The notes beneath the pieces were generated by a model that did no database searches, had not been told where the DNA came from, and worked only from the letters and a program-made list of their open reading frames with translations. A program made the position numbers and the translations under genes. A DNA stretch of 32,260 nt from an uncultured bacterium (lineage in GTDB: Bacteria > Bacillota_I > Bacilli_A > RF39 > UBA660), in assembly GCA_949285875.1 (NCBI GenBank), contig CASDZZ010000013.1, forward strand, positions 1 through 32,260, in the 5' to 3' direction. Shown here piece by piece: positions 6,425-13,540 of this stretch (positions are counted from its first letter, which is position 1; the number at the start of each line of letters is the position of its first letter).

Positions 6425-8375
6425 TATAGGTGATTTAGTAACCGATTTTTATTATAAAAATGAAAAGTTAATAGGTGTTAATGGCGGGATGACGTCGCAT
6501 AATATAATTGCTAATATTAGTCAAATGGGTATAAAAACTTCAGTATGTGGAGTTTGTGGTGATGATGCAGCAGGGAATATTGCAATAAAAAGTTTATCAG
6601 ATTTAGGGGTTGATACTAACTATGTGCAGGTTATAAAAAATTTGAAAACAAGATGTTTCCATGTTTCTTATTCAACAATTAATGATAAAATGGAGTTCAA
6701 ATCAAAAAAGAGATGCCCTATATGCAATCAAAAAAAGTGGTATGAAGAAAGTAATATTAATCCAAATGAAATAATCTCAGTTATAGATACAGATGATGTA
6801 CTAGTATTTGATAATCTAAATGAAAAAAATCAAATTATTATAAATAATACTAAAAATAGAAAAATGTTAGATTTAGGTCAATATTTTGAACTAGATAATT
6901 ATACTAATGAAGAAATAATAGAAAAATTAGGAAAAAAATTTGACATTATTAATTTAAATAAAAGAGTTGAAAAATATATTAAGTCGAGATTTTCTTTAAA
7001 AAAACTTGAAGAAATATATCAAATAATTGAACCTAAACTAATAATAGTAACTAGAGGTAAAAAAGGAGCGGACTTTGTATTTAATCGTATAGAAATAAAT
7101 AAAGAATTAAAAGTTATTTCTAACGAACTTGATTCAACCGGTGCAGGAGATGCTTTCTTTTCAGTTTTTATTAGTGAATATGTAAAGAATGATTTTCTGA
7201 TAGATGAAAAATTTATTAATGAAACTTTTCAAAAAGCTACAAAATTAACAAGTAAAGTTGTAAAAAAAATTGGTGCTAGAGGGCATATACAATCATTGTA
7301 TAAAATTAAAAGGATAAAAAATTTTTGTTCATGTGAAAATTTTGAAGTTTCAGTAAGAAAAAAAATAAAAAGATGTAACATAAATATCAATAATTTAGAA
7401 AAAAGGATAATAAATGCTATCAATAGTAATGCTTATGAAAAATTAAAAACTATTAATTTTTCTAATAGAAAGAATTACCTTTTTGTAGGTACAGGTGGTT
7501 CTTTCGCTGGATCAAAATTTTCTGCAAAAATTATTAACAATTTATATGGTTCGAATACAATAACTTTATTACCTAGAAATGTATATTATAGAAATAATGA
7601 TAATATTGATAATGTATTTTTATTTACATATTCTGGCACTACAAATGATTTGATTGTAGGAACATCTTTATTAGATAATGATAAAAAGTTTATTATCACA
7701 AAAGGTGAAATTCAAAAGGTAGTAACAAAGACTAATATTTCTAAAAAAAATATAATATCATATCGTACTAATACCAACAAGGGGAAAGAAAGAGGTTTCT
7801 TATCTTTTGAAGGTGCATTAGCTCCAGCTAGTTTGTTTTTAAAATTGTATTTTGAAAAAAATTTAGATTATGATTTAGAAACTTTTATTAAAAATAGTAT
7901 CAATTACTGGAAATATTATTTTGAAGAGTATTTTAAAAATAACAAAAAAGGTTTAAAAGATTTTTTTGAAAAAGGGAGTTGCTTTAATATTTTTACTGGT
8001 GATTTTTCGGAATCAGCAGCAACAGACTTAGAAAGTAAAATAATTGAATCAGGAATTTTTAATTGCTTAATTCATGAAAAGAAAAATTTTTCTCATGGAA
8101 GATTTATTAATTATGAACATTTAAGTGATAAAAAAAATATATACTTCAAATCAAAAAGTACAAGCACATATGAGAAAAGGCTATTAGATTATTTACAACA
8201 TGATTATAATATAATAATTGAAAGTAGATATGATGGAATATTATGTGAGTATGATTTATTAGTTGCTTCTCAATATTTTGTTTATTTTATATCAAATTTT
8301 CTTGATATAGATATGTCTAAACCTTCATACAGTGAAGATGCTATGAAAATATATTTTTACAAAGGAGACCTATAA
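6411..8375 (+). CDS. PfkB-family kinase fused to SIS domain
   Basis: This 654-residue fusion has a ribokinase/PfkB-type module at about residues 1-310. The phosphate and anion-hole motif is DSTGAGDAF (Asp241-Phe249, catalytic Asp247), and an N-terminal 'VNGGMTSHN' segment sits where the sugar-binding GGxxxN normally lies. A CPIC pair (Cys102, Cys105) interrupts the lid region, which is unusual and may be a metal site. Residues of about 345-560 form a SIS (sugar isomerase) domain with GTGGS (Gly360-Ser364) and a phosphosugar-binding YSGTTND around Ser408. The start is GTG at 6411, overlapping the upstream gene by 14 bp. The stop TAA is the first part of the right 30-bp repeat. Together with the HAD-PRTase it could phosphorylate, transfer and dephosphorylate a ribosyl or sugar-nucleotide compound; the substrate is not evident. 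Confidence 0.82.
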   Translation: MKIISIGDLVTDFYYKNEKLIGVNGGMTSHNIIANISQMGIKTSVCGVCGDDAAGNIAIKSLSDLGVDTNYVQVIKNLKTRCFHVSYSTINDKMEFKSKKRCPICNQKKWYEESNINPNEIISVIDTDDVLVFDNLNEKNQIIINNTKNRKMLDLGQYFELDNYTNEEIIEKLGKKFDIINLNKRVEKYIKSRFSLKKLEEIYQIIEPKLIIVTRGKKGADFVFNRIEINKELKVISNELDSTGAGDAFFSVFISEYVKNDFLIDEKFINETFQKATKLTSKVVKKIGARGHIQSLYKIKRIKNFCSCENFEVSVRKKIKRCNININNLEKRIINAINSNAYEKLKTINFSNRKNYLFVGTGGSFAGSKFSAKIINNLYGSNTITLLPRNVYYRNNDNIDNVFLFTYSGTTNDLIVGTSLLDNDKKFIITKGEIQKVVTKTNISKKNIISYRTNTNKGKERGFLSFEGALAPASLFLKLYFEKNLDYDLETFIKNSINYWKYYFEEYFKNNKKGLKDFFEKGSCFNIFTGDFSESAATDLESKIIESGIFNCLIHEKKNFSHGRFINYEHLSDKKNIYFKSKSTSTYEKRLLDYLQHDYNIIIESRYDGILCEYDLLVASQYFVYFISNFLDIDMSKPSYSEDAMKIYFYKGDL

Positions 8376-8402
8376 TTAACTACACTTTGACCATCGCGAG
8401 GT
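8373..8402 (+). repeat. 30-bp direct repeat, right copy (attR-like, joined to amidase gene)
   Basis: It is identical to 3375-3404. Here the sequence after the shared GGT is GGCGATGGTGCTGAAG, the codons for Gly-Asp-Gly-Ala-Glu of a LysM amidase, so this is the junction between integrated DNA and chromosome. CCATCGC and GCGATGG form an inverted repeat around GAGGTG at the junction. The likely crossover lies in the shared GGT (inference). Confidence 0.85.
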
Positions 8403-9536
8403 GGCGATGGTGCTGAAGTAGTTTATGCTCTTAGAAATAATGATACTTTAGCTAAATCTATATTAAGTAACATAGAAGAAACGGGTCAAAACATTAGAAA
8501 ATGGTATCAAAGAAAATTGCCTTCCAATTCTAATAAAGATTATTATTATATAATAAGGGATACTAGCCCAGCAGAATCAGTTTTAATAGAATATGCCTTT
8601 TTAGATTCTAATAAAGATGATAAAAAACAAATAAGAAATGATTGGGAGAAGTGGGCTGAGGCGGTTGTTAAAGCGGTTGCAGAGTATAAAGGTTATAACT
8701 ACGTAAAACCAGGACAAAATACGGTTAATGGAATATATAAGGTTCAAAAGGGTGATAGTCTATGGTCCATTGCTAAAAAGTTTAACGTTGGAATAAATGA
8801 AATAAAAAGTGCTAATAACTTAACTTCAAATTTAATAAGTGTAGGTCAAGAATTAGTTATTCCAGGATTTGCACCTCCAGAGCAAACTAATATTACTTAT
8901 GTAGTTCAAAAAGGAGATAGTTTGTGGTCAATTGCAAATGCTAATAACACTACGGTAGATGAAATAGTTAATCTAAATGATTTGGTAAATAATACTATTT
9001 ACGTAGGGCAAATACTTCAGATACCTAATTCTGGTAATTCAAGTAATGTTCCTGATTCAGAAACTATTTATATAGTAGAAAAAGGAGATACTCTTTATTC
9101 TATAGCACAAAAATACGATACCACTATAGATGCTATAATAAGAAAAAATGGGCTTACAAATGATGATTTAGTGGTAGGTCAAAGTCTTATAATACCAGCT
9201 GATGTAGAAAGTACTGGTAAGGATGAAGATCAAGATTTAAATAAAAATTTGCATGTGGTTCAAAAAGGTGAAAGTTTGTTTTCAATAGCTAGTAAGTATA
9301 ATGTACCTATTAGTAAGTTAAGAGAGGTTAATAAATTAATGACTGATTTATTAACTATTGGCCAAGTTTTAATAATACCTGATTCTAGTGATTCTTCTAA
9401 TTTATATGTAGTTCAAAAAGGAGATAGTTTGTGGTCTATATCAAATAAATTTGGTGTAAGTATTAATAGTATAAGAGTGGTAAATAATTTATCTTCTGAT
9501 ATTTTAACAGTTGGGCAAACATTAATAATTCCATAA
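8400..9536 (+). pseudogene. LysM-containing N-acetylmuramoyl-L-alanine amidase, 5' half removed by insertion
   Basis: The frame opens at the repeat junction with Gly-Gly-Asp-Gly-Ala-Glu-Val-Val-Tyr-Ala-Leu-Arg. This is the second half of an Amidase_3 domain, which cleaves the MurNAc-L-alanine bond of peptidoglycan. The catalytic Glu segment is kept ('LIEYAFLDS'). Five LysM peptidoglycan-binding repeats follow at roughly 8730, 8895, 9065, 9255 and 9405, each with the pattern QKGDSLWSIA...GQ.LIIP, and the protein ends at the last one. The intact paralogue on the opposite strand (10272-11471) shows that about 110 N-terminal residues, including the zinc-binding region, are missing. The TTG at 8517 is not a true start. 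The missing half should lie at the other end of the integrated DNA, left of the window. A terminator follows at 9543. Confidence 0.85.
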
Positions 9537-9542
9537 AAAAAG

Positions 9543-9568
9543 ACTTATCAAATTGATAAGTTTTTTTA
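9543..9568 (+). terminator. Rho-independent terminator after the amidase
   Basis: ACTTATCA and TGATAAGT pair around AAT and are followed by seven T. A-rich sequence precedes the stem, so it may also work for the convergent SleB-like gene ending at 9566. Confidence 0.8.
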
Positions 9569-9991
9569 ATATAATTCTTTACAGACTCCTTCATCGGGCT
9601 TATAGAAACAATGGTTTTTATATTTTCCAGCGTTAGCTTGATTAAACCAAGTTTTTTTACAAGAATTTCCCGAACCAGGAGCGTAAAACCATAGAGCATT
9701 AGTAGCAGGATGAAAATTTTCTCCTTTTATTACTCTTTTAGCTAGATTTTTTTCTAAGGTTGTAGAAGAACTTTGAAAAAGAGCACTATTAGTTCCAGAA
9801 AAACCACCTGGAGATTGATATACCATATCATAAATAGTTCTTATATCTTTAAAATCAAGACAGTCAGCAATTACCCTATTAACACCTACGTTACCAACCA
9901 TTAACATTCCTAAATTTCCTTCACCTAATGCTTCAGCTCTCATAAGCCTAGCTAATAAATCAAGTTCTTTTTGCGTATAATTTACAATCAT
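9566..9991 (-). CDS. SleB/CwlJ-like cell wall hydrolase
   Basis: This 141-residue protein matches the hydrolase family of spore cortex-lytic enzymes SleB and CwlJ. 'ELDLLARLMRAEALGEG' contains the catalytic Glu region, 'VGNVGVNRV' follows, and the C-terminal half has 'NALWFYAPG' and 'WFNQ...GKYKNHCFY'. Such enzymes cut the glycan strand of peptidoglycan. It has no signal peptide and no LysM domain, as in CwlJ. AGGTGAT precedes the ATG at 9991. It lies between two LysM amidases, indicating a peptidoglycan-remodelling cluster. Whether the host sporulates cannot be told from this window; vegetative roles are known for this family. Confidence 0.85.
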   Translation of the reverse strand: MIVNYTQKELDLLARLMRAEALGEGNLGMLMVGNVGVNRVIADCLDFKDIRTIYDMVYQSPGGFSGTNSALFQSSSTTLEKNLAKRVIKGENFHPATNALWFYAPGSGNSCKKTWFNQANAGKYKNHCFYKPDEGVCKELY

Positions 9992-10023
9992 TAAATCACC
10001 TAATTTATTATATGCACAAAAAA

Positions 10024-10043
10024 AGAAAAACTTTAGTTTTTCT
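10024..10043 (-). terminator. Terminator of the small membrane protein gene
   Basis: Read on the minus strand, AGAAAAACT-AA-AGTTTTTCT is followed by a T-run. The stem overlaps the stop codon of the gene ending at 10033. Confidence 0.75.
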
Positions 10044-10221
10044 CGGTTATATCGTTATTATTTTTGTTTTGTTCTTCTCCTTTTTTATTATCATCATTTA
10101 AAGCCATAAAAATAGATATAATTAGAAAAATAAATCCTAAAATAATAAAAATTGCATCACGTAATATTCTATATTTTAATTTTTCAGCTTTAGCTTTTTC
10201 AACTTGTTTATCAAATGTCAT
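10033..10221 (-). CDS. Small single-pass membrane protein, unknown function
   Basis: This 62-residue protein has a charged N-terminus (about residues 1-20), one hydrophobic span (about 23-41, 'AIFIILGFIFLIISIFMAL') and an Asn/Lys/Asp-rich hydrophilic tail. GAGGTGA lies at the right distance from the ATG at 10221. A TATGATATAAAT stretch upstream could be its -10 region, and it has its own terminator, so it is probably a real, separately transcribed gene. I recognise no family. Its place between cell-wall hydrolase genes suggests an envelope role only by proximity. Confidence 0.6.
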   Translation of the reverse strand: MTFDKQVEKAKAEKLKYRILRDAIFIILGFIFLIISIFMALNDDNKKGEEQNKNNNDITEKN

Positions 10222-10271
10222 GATTTCACCTCATCATTTATATCATAACACAAATAACAAAAAAGTTATAA

Positions 10272-11471
10272 TTATCTTTCAATTAATAATTTTTGTCCAA
10301 TGGCTAAGGTATCATTTTTTAAATTATTTATTTTTTTTATGCTATCTACCGTAGTGTTATAATTTTTAGCAATATTCCACAGGCTATCTCCTTTTTTTAC
10401 TACGTAGGTTGTATAATTAGTAGAACTTGGTATGATAAGTTTTTGACCAATAGAAAGGGTATTACTTTTTAAGTTATTAGTTTCTTTTATTTTATCAACG
10501 GTTGTATTATAACGATTAGCTATTGCCCACAAACTATCTCCTTTTTCTACTATATAAATTATTTGGTTGGTACTTACTTTATTAGGGATAATGAGTTTTT
10601 GCCCAATAGAAAGTAGGGTAGAAGTTAAATTATTAGCACTTTTTAATTCGTTAACGCTTATATTATATTTATTTGCGATAGACCATAGGCTATCTCCTTT
10701 TTTAACAATGTAAATACTTTCATTGGATTGGTTATCATCTTCATCATTACTATTTTTAGGAATCTTTAAAATTTGACCTATTTGTAAAACGTTATTTTTT
10801 AAATTATTAGCTTTTTTTAAATCATCAACACTAACACCAAGCCTACTTGCTATGGACCATAGGCTATCTCCTTTTTTTACAACGTAATATTCGGAATTAT
10901 TAGATGGAATATAGGAAACGCCTGCGTATGTTGCAAGAGCTATTACAACTGCTTCTGCAAGCTTTTCGTAATTATTTTTAATAAGATTAACATCATCTTT
11001 ATTAGAATCAACATAGCCATAGTAAACAGCCAGTGTTTGATTATTAGGAGTATTTCTAATTAGGTAATCTGAATCAAGTGAAGTATCACTAGCATCCCTT
11101 AATTGGTAATACTTTTCAACGTTTTGACCTTCATTTTCTAAAGCTGATGCAATTAATGAAGCTAGCCTATCGTTATTTCTTAATGCATACATAATTTCAG
11201 CTCCATCGCCACCACCATTAATTAGCCGGTTTGAAATAACTATTATATTATTACCAGTTCCATATTTATTTTTTATTATATTAACCCTTTCCTCTTCAGT
11301 TAGAGTTACATCTCCATCCCTTACTAAAAAATTATCTATCCCTAAATCAGTTAACCTTTTACTTAAGTATTTTGAAATTAATAAAGTGTAGTCTTTTTCA
11401 TTTATTCCGTTAGCAGAAACACCATTTTGGGTTCCACCAGCTCTAGCATCTATCGCTACTTTGTAAGCCAT
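10272..11471 (-). CDS. LysM protein with degenerate Amidase_3 domain (probable pseudoenzyme)
   Basis: This 399-residue protein has an N-terminal Amidase_3 fold (about 1-190) and four C-terminal LysM repeats (GDSLWSIA...IGQ.L.IP pattern). The key residues are changed. The usual zinc-binding AGHGG reads Asp-Ala-Arg-Ala-Gly-Gly. The second zinc His, normally in SNHIN, is Arg ('ISNRLING'). The usual catalytic Glu in 'VEYGFLDS' is Tyr ('VYYGYVDS'). The Glu in 'NEKDY' is kept. It is therefore probably not an active amidase but may bind peptidoglycan or regulate a partner. I chose the ATG at 11471 because AGGAGG lies just upstream and the protein then starts Met-Ala-Tyr-Lys-Val-Ala-Ile-Asp, the normal beginning of the domain. 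It is the closest paralogue of the interrupted amidase at 8400-9536. Confidence 0.85.
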   Translation of the reverse strand: MAYKVAIDARAGGTQNGVSANGINEKDYTLLISKYLSKRLTDLGIDNFLVRDGDVTLTEEERVNIIKNKYGTGNNIIVISNRLINGGGDGAEIMYALRNNDRLASLIASALENEGQNVEKYYQLRDASDTSLDSDYLIRNTPNNQTLAVYYGYVDSNKDDVNLIKNNYEKLAEAVVIALATYAGVSYIPSNNSEYYVVKKGDSLWSIASRLGVSVDDLKKANNLKNNVLQIGQILKIPKNSNDEDDNQSNESIYIVKKGDSLWSIANKYNISVNELKSANNLTSTLLSIGQKLIIPNKVSTNQIIYIVEKGDSLWAIANRYNTTVDKIKETNNLKSNTLSIGQKLIIPSSTNYTTYVVKKGDSLWNIAKNYNTTVDSIKKINNLKNDTLAIGQKLLIER

Positions 11472-11547
11472 TACTTTTTCCTCCTTAAAATAATTTATGT
11501 AAATAAATTTAAAATAAAACAAATATATATTAACTGGGAGGGATAAT

Positions 11548-12240
11548 ATGTTAGGAATAATTGCACCTGAAAAAAGTTATGTAGAAGAACTATTAAAGAA
11601 TTTTAATTACGAGAAAATAGATAGCGTTTTGGGTACTGAATTATTTGCTTGTAAATATAATAATCATAAATTTTATGTAATGACTACAGGTTATGGAAAA
11701 GTAAATATAGGTAGTAATTTAAGATATCTTTTTGATAAATATAAAATAAAAGTATTGCTTCAAATTGGAACGGCAGGTAGTGTTGATGATAAAAATGAAA
11801 TTTTTAACGTGGTAATAGCTAATAACGTGTTACAATTTGATGTTGATTTTATGCCGCTAGGCTATTCACCAGCACAATTGCCTTTATTAAAAACTGGTGT
11901 TTTTCAAGCTAATTATGATTTAGTAGAATGCTTAAATGAGGTTTGCAGGAAAAGTGGTGTTAATTATACAAATGATTTAATAGCATCATCTGATATGTAT
12001 GTTTGTAACGCAAGGCTAGCTAATAGTATAAGAAGAGAATATAATGCTGGCGCGGTTGACTGTGAATGTGGTTGTGTAGGACAATTTTGTTATCAAAATA
12101 ATATAGCTTTTGCAGGTATTAAAGTAATTTCTAATTTTGCTAATAATAATTCAGTAAGACAGTATAACACATATGATGATGCAGCTTCAAAATTGGTTCA
12201 AAAATTAACTACTTTGTTTATTAAAGACTATTATGAATAA
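11548..12240 (+). CDS. mtnN: 5'-methylthioadenosine/S-adenosylhomocysteine nucleosidase
   Basis: This 230-residue member of the PNP/UDP phosphorylase family is of the MtnN (Pfs) type. It hydrolyses 5'-methylthioadenosine and S-adenosylhomocysteine to adenine and the thioribose product, serving methionine salvage and the activated methyl cycle. Visible features are the N-terminal 'GIIAPEKSYVEELL' strand and helix, 'LQIGTAGSV', 'FQANYDLVE', 'ASSDMYVC' and the C-terminal segment 'VISNFANNNS', which holds the catalytic Asp region in other members but reads Asn here. In the substrate segment the usual Met-Glu reads 'VDCECGCVGQFCYQ', a divergent version. GGGAGG precedes the ATG. It is divergent from the LysM gene. 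The specificity could be for a related nucleoside. Confidence 0.75.
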   Translation: MLGIIAPEKSYVEELLKNFNYEKIDSVLGTELFACKYNNHKFYVMTTGYGKVNIGSNLRYLFDKYKIKVLLQIGTAGSVDDKNEIFNVVIANNVLQFDVDFMPLGYSPAQLPLLKTGVFQANYDLVECLNEVCRKSGVNYTNDLIASSDMYVCNARLANSIRREYNAGAVDCECGCVGQFCYQNNIAFAGIKVISNFANNNSVRQYNTYDDAASKLVQKLTTLFIKDYYE

Positions 12241-12278
12241 TATTTTATAATTTTAATAAACTAATTATGGTGATACAT

Positions 12279-12743
12279 ATGAAAATATATTGGAAATCTT
12301 TTATAATAATAACAATTATTACTTTCGTAGTTGGCAGTTTTTTTGAAATTATATCAATGAATAACATGGAAACTTATAACGGGCTTATAAAACCTTTTTC
12401 CATACCAGGAATTGTATTTCCTATCGTATGGAGTATATTATACTTGCTTATGAGTATATCTTGTTATATTATTTATGAGTCTAATAATATTAATAAAAAG
12501 ATTGCTTTAATTATTTATTTTGTGCAATTAATTATAAATTCTTTGTGGAGTTTACTATTTTTTGGTTTTAATTTATATTTAATTTCTTTCTTATGGATCT
12601 TGCTTCTTATTGTTTTTGTTATTATTATGATAGTAAAATTTTATAAAATAAATAAGTTATCAGGACTCCTTCAAATTCCTTATTTATTATGGACTATTTT
12701 TGCAGGATACTTAAATTTCATGATATATATATTAAATAGATAG
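12279..12743 (+). CDS. tspO: TspO/MBR family membrane protein
   Basis: TspO proteins are small five-helix membrane proteins that bind tetrapyrroles and influence porphyrin and stress metabolism. This 154-residue protein has five hydrophobic spans and the family's landmarks: 'KPFSIPGIVFPIVWSILYLLM' in two parts around the first loop, 'QLIINSLWSLLFFGF', and the final 'LLWTIFAGYLNFMIY' with the conserved Trp and Asn. I prefer the ATG at 12279 over the one at 12267 because GGTGAT, the ribosome binding site used throughout this window, lies just before it. A terminator overlaps its stop codon. Confidence 0.88.
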   Translation: MKIYWKSFIIITIITFVVGSFFEIISMNNMETYNGLIKPFSIPGIVFPIVWSILYLLMSISCYIIYESNNINKKIALIIYFVQLIINSLWSLLFFGFNLYLISFLWILLLIVFVIIMIVKFYKINKLSGLLQIPYLLWTIFAGYLNFMIYILNR

Positions 12744-12762
12744 TCTTTCTATCTATTTTTTA
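12735..12762 (+). terminator. Terminator of tspO
   Basis: AATAGATAG and CTATCTATT pair around TCTTT and are followed by a T-run. The TAG stop lies inside the left arm. Confidence 0.85.
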
Positions 12763-12837
12763 TTAAAAAATATTAAATTATGCATATATGTAAACATAAT
12801 GTCTTATTTTGTTGTATAATTAAACAGGGTGATGGTT

Positions 12838-13539
12838 ATGGCGTACATTGAATTTAAGAATGTAAATAAAATTTATAAAATGGGAGAAGTTGAGATTAAG
12901 GCACTTAACAAAACTTCTTTTGAAATAAATAGGGGAGAGTTAGTTGTTATATTAGGGCCATCAGGTGCTGGTAAGACAACTTGTTTAAATATTTTAGGTG
13001 GTATGGATACTTTAACTAGTGGTAAAGTTTTAGTAGATGGAAAAGATATCACTAATTATAAAGAAAAAGATCTTATTTTATACCGCAGAAATGATATCGG
13101 ATTTGTATTTCAGTTTTATAATTTAGTTCAAAATTTAACTGCTTTAGAAAACGTTGAATTAGCGGTACAACTATGTAAGGATCATTTAGATCCTAAAACA
13201 ATATTAAATAAAGTTGGATTAAAGTCTAGAATTGATAATTTTCCTTCACAGTTATCTGGTGGTGAACAACAAAGGGTTGCTATTGCCCGTGCGATAGCTA
13301 AAAATCCTAAACTACTTTTATGTGATGAACCAACAGGAGCTCTAGATTACAAAACAGGGAAACAAATTTTAAAACTTTTAGAAGAAACTTGTCGTAAAGA
13401 AAAAATGACGGTAGTTATTATAACTCATAATGCTGCGATAGCACCAATGGCAGATAAACTAATAAAGTTTAAAAATGGTGCTGTAGAAGAAATAATTACC
13501 AATAAAAAACCAAAAAGTATTGATGAAATAGAGTGGTAA
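12838..13539 (+). CDS. ABC transporter ATP-binding protein (LolD/MacB type)
   Basis: This is a 233-residue ATPase subunit of a MacB/LolD-type exporter. Walker A is GPSGAGKTT, the Q-loop lies in 'GFVFQFYNL', the signature is [14 protein letters not shown], Walker B is [12 protein letters not shown], and the H-loop is 'VVIITHN'. It is full length and needs no other domain. I chose the ATG at 12838 with GGGTGAT upstream rather than the GTG at 12829. A TATAAT at 12815-12820 is the likely -10 box. One base separates its stop from the permease gene. Members of this group work with FtsX-like permeases to extract or export lipoproteins, peptides or antimicrobials; the cargo here is unknown. Confidence 0.93.
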   Translation: MAYIEFKNVNKIYKMGEVEIKALNKTSFEINRGELVVILGPSGAGKTTCLNILGGMDTLTSGKVLVDGKDITNYKEKDLILYRRNDIGFVFQFYNLVQNLTALENVELAVQLCKDHLDPKTILNKVGLKSRIDNFPSQLSGGEQQRVAIARAIAKNPKLLLCDEPTGALDYKTGKQILKLLEETCRKEKMTVVIITHNAAIAPMADKLIKFKNGAVEEIITNKKPKSIDEIEW

Positions 13540-13540
13540 A

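Noticed and set aside
8517-9536. LysM protein as a complete gene starting at 8517
   Set aside because: The amidase frame is open and homologous back to the repeat junction at 8400, so 8517 is an internal TTG of a truncated gene.
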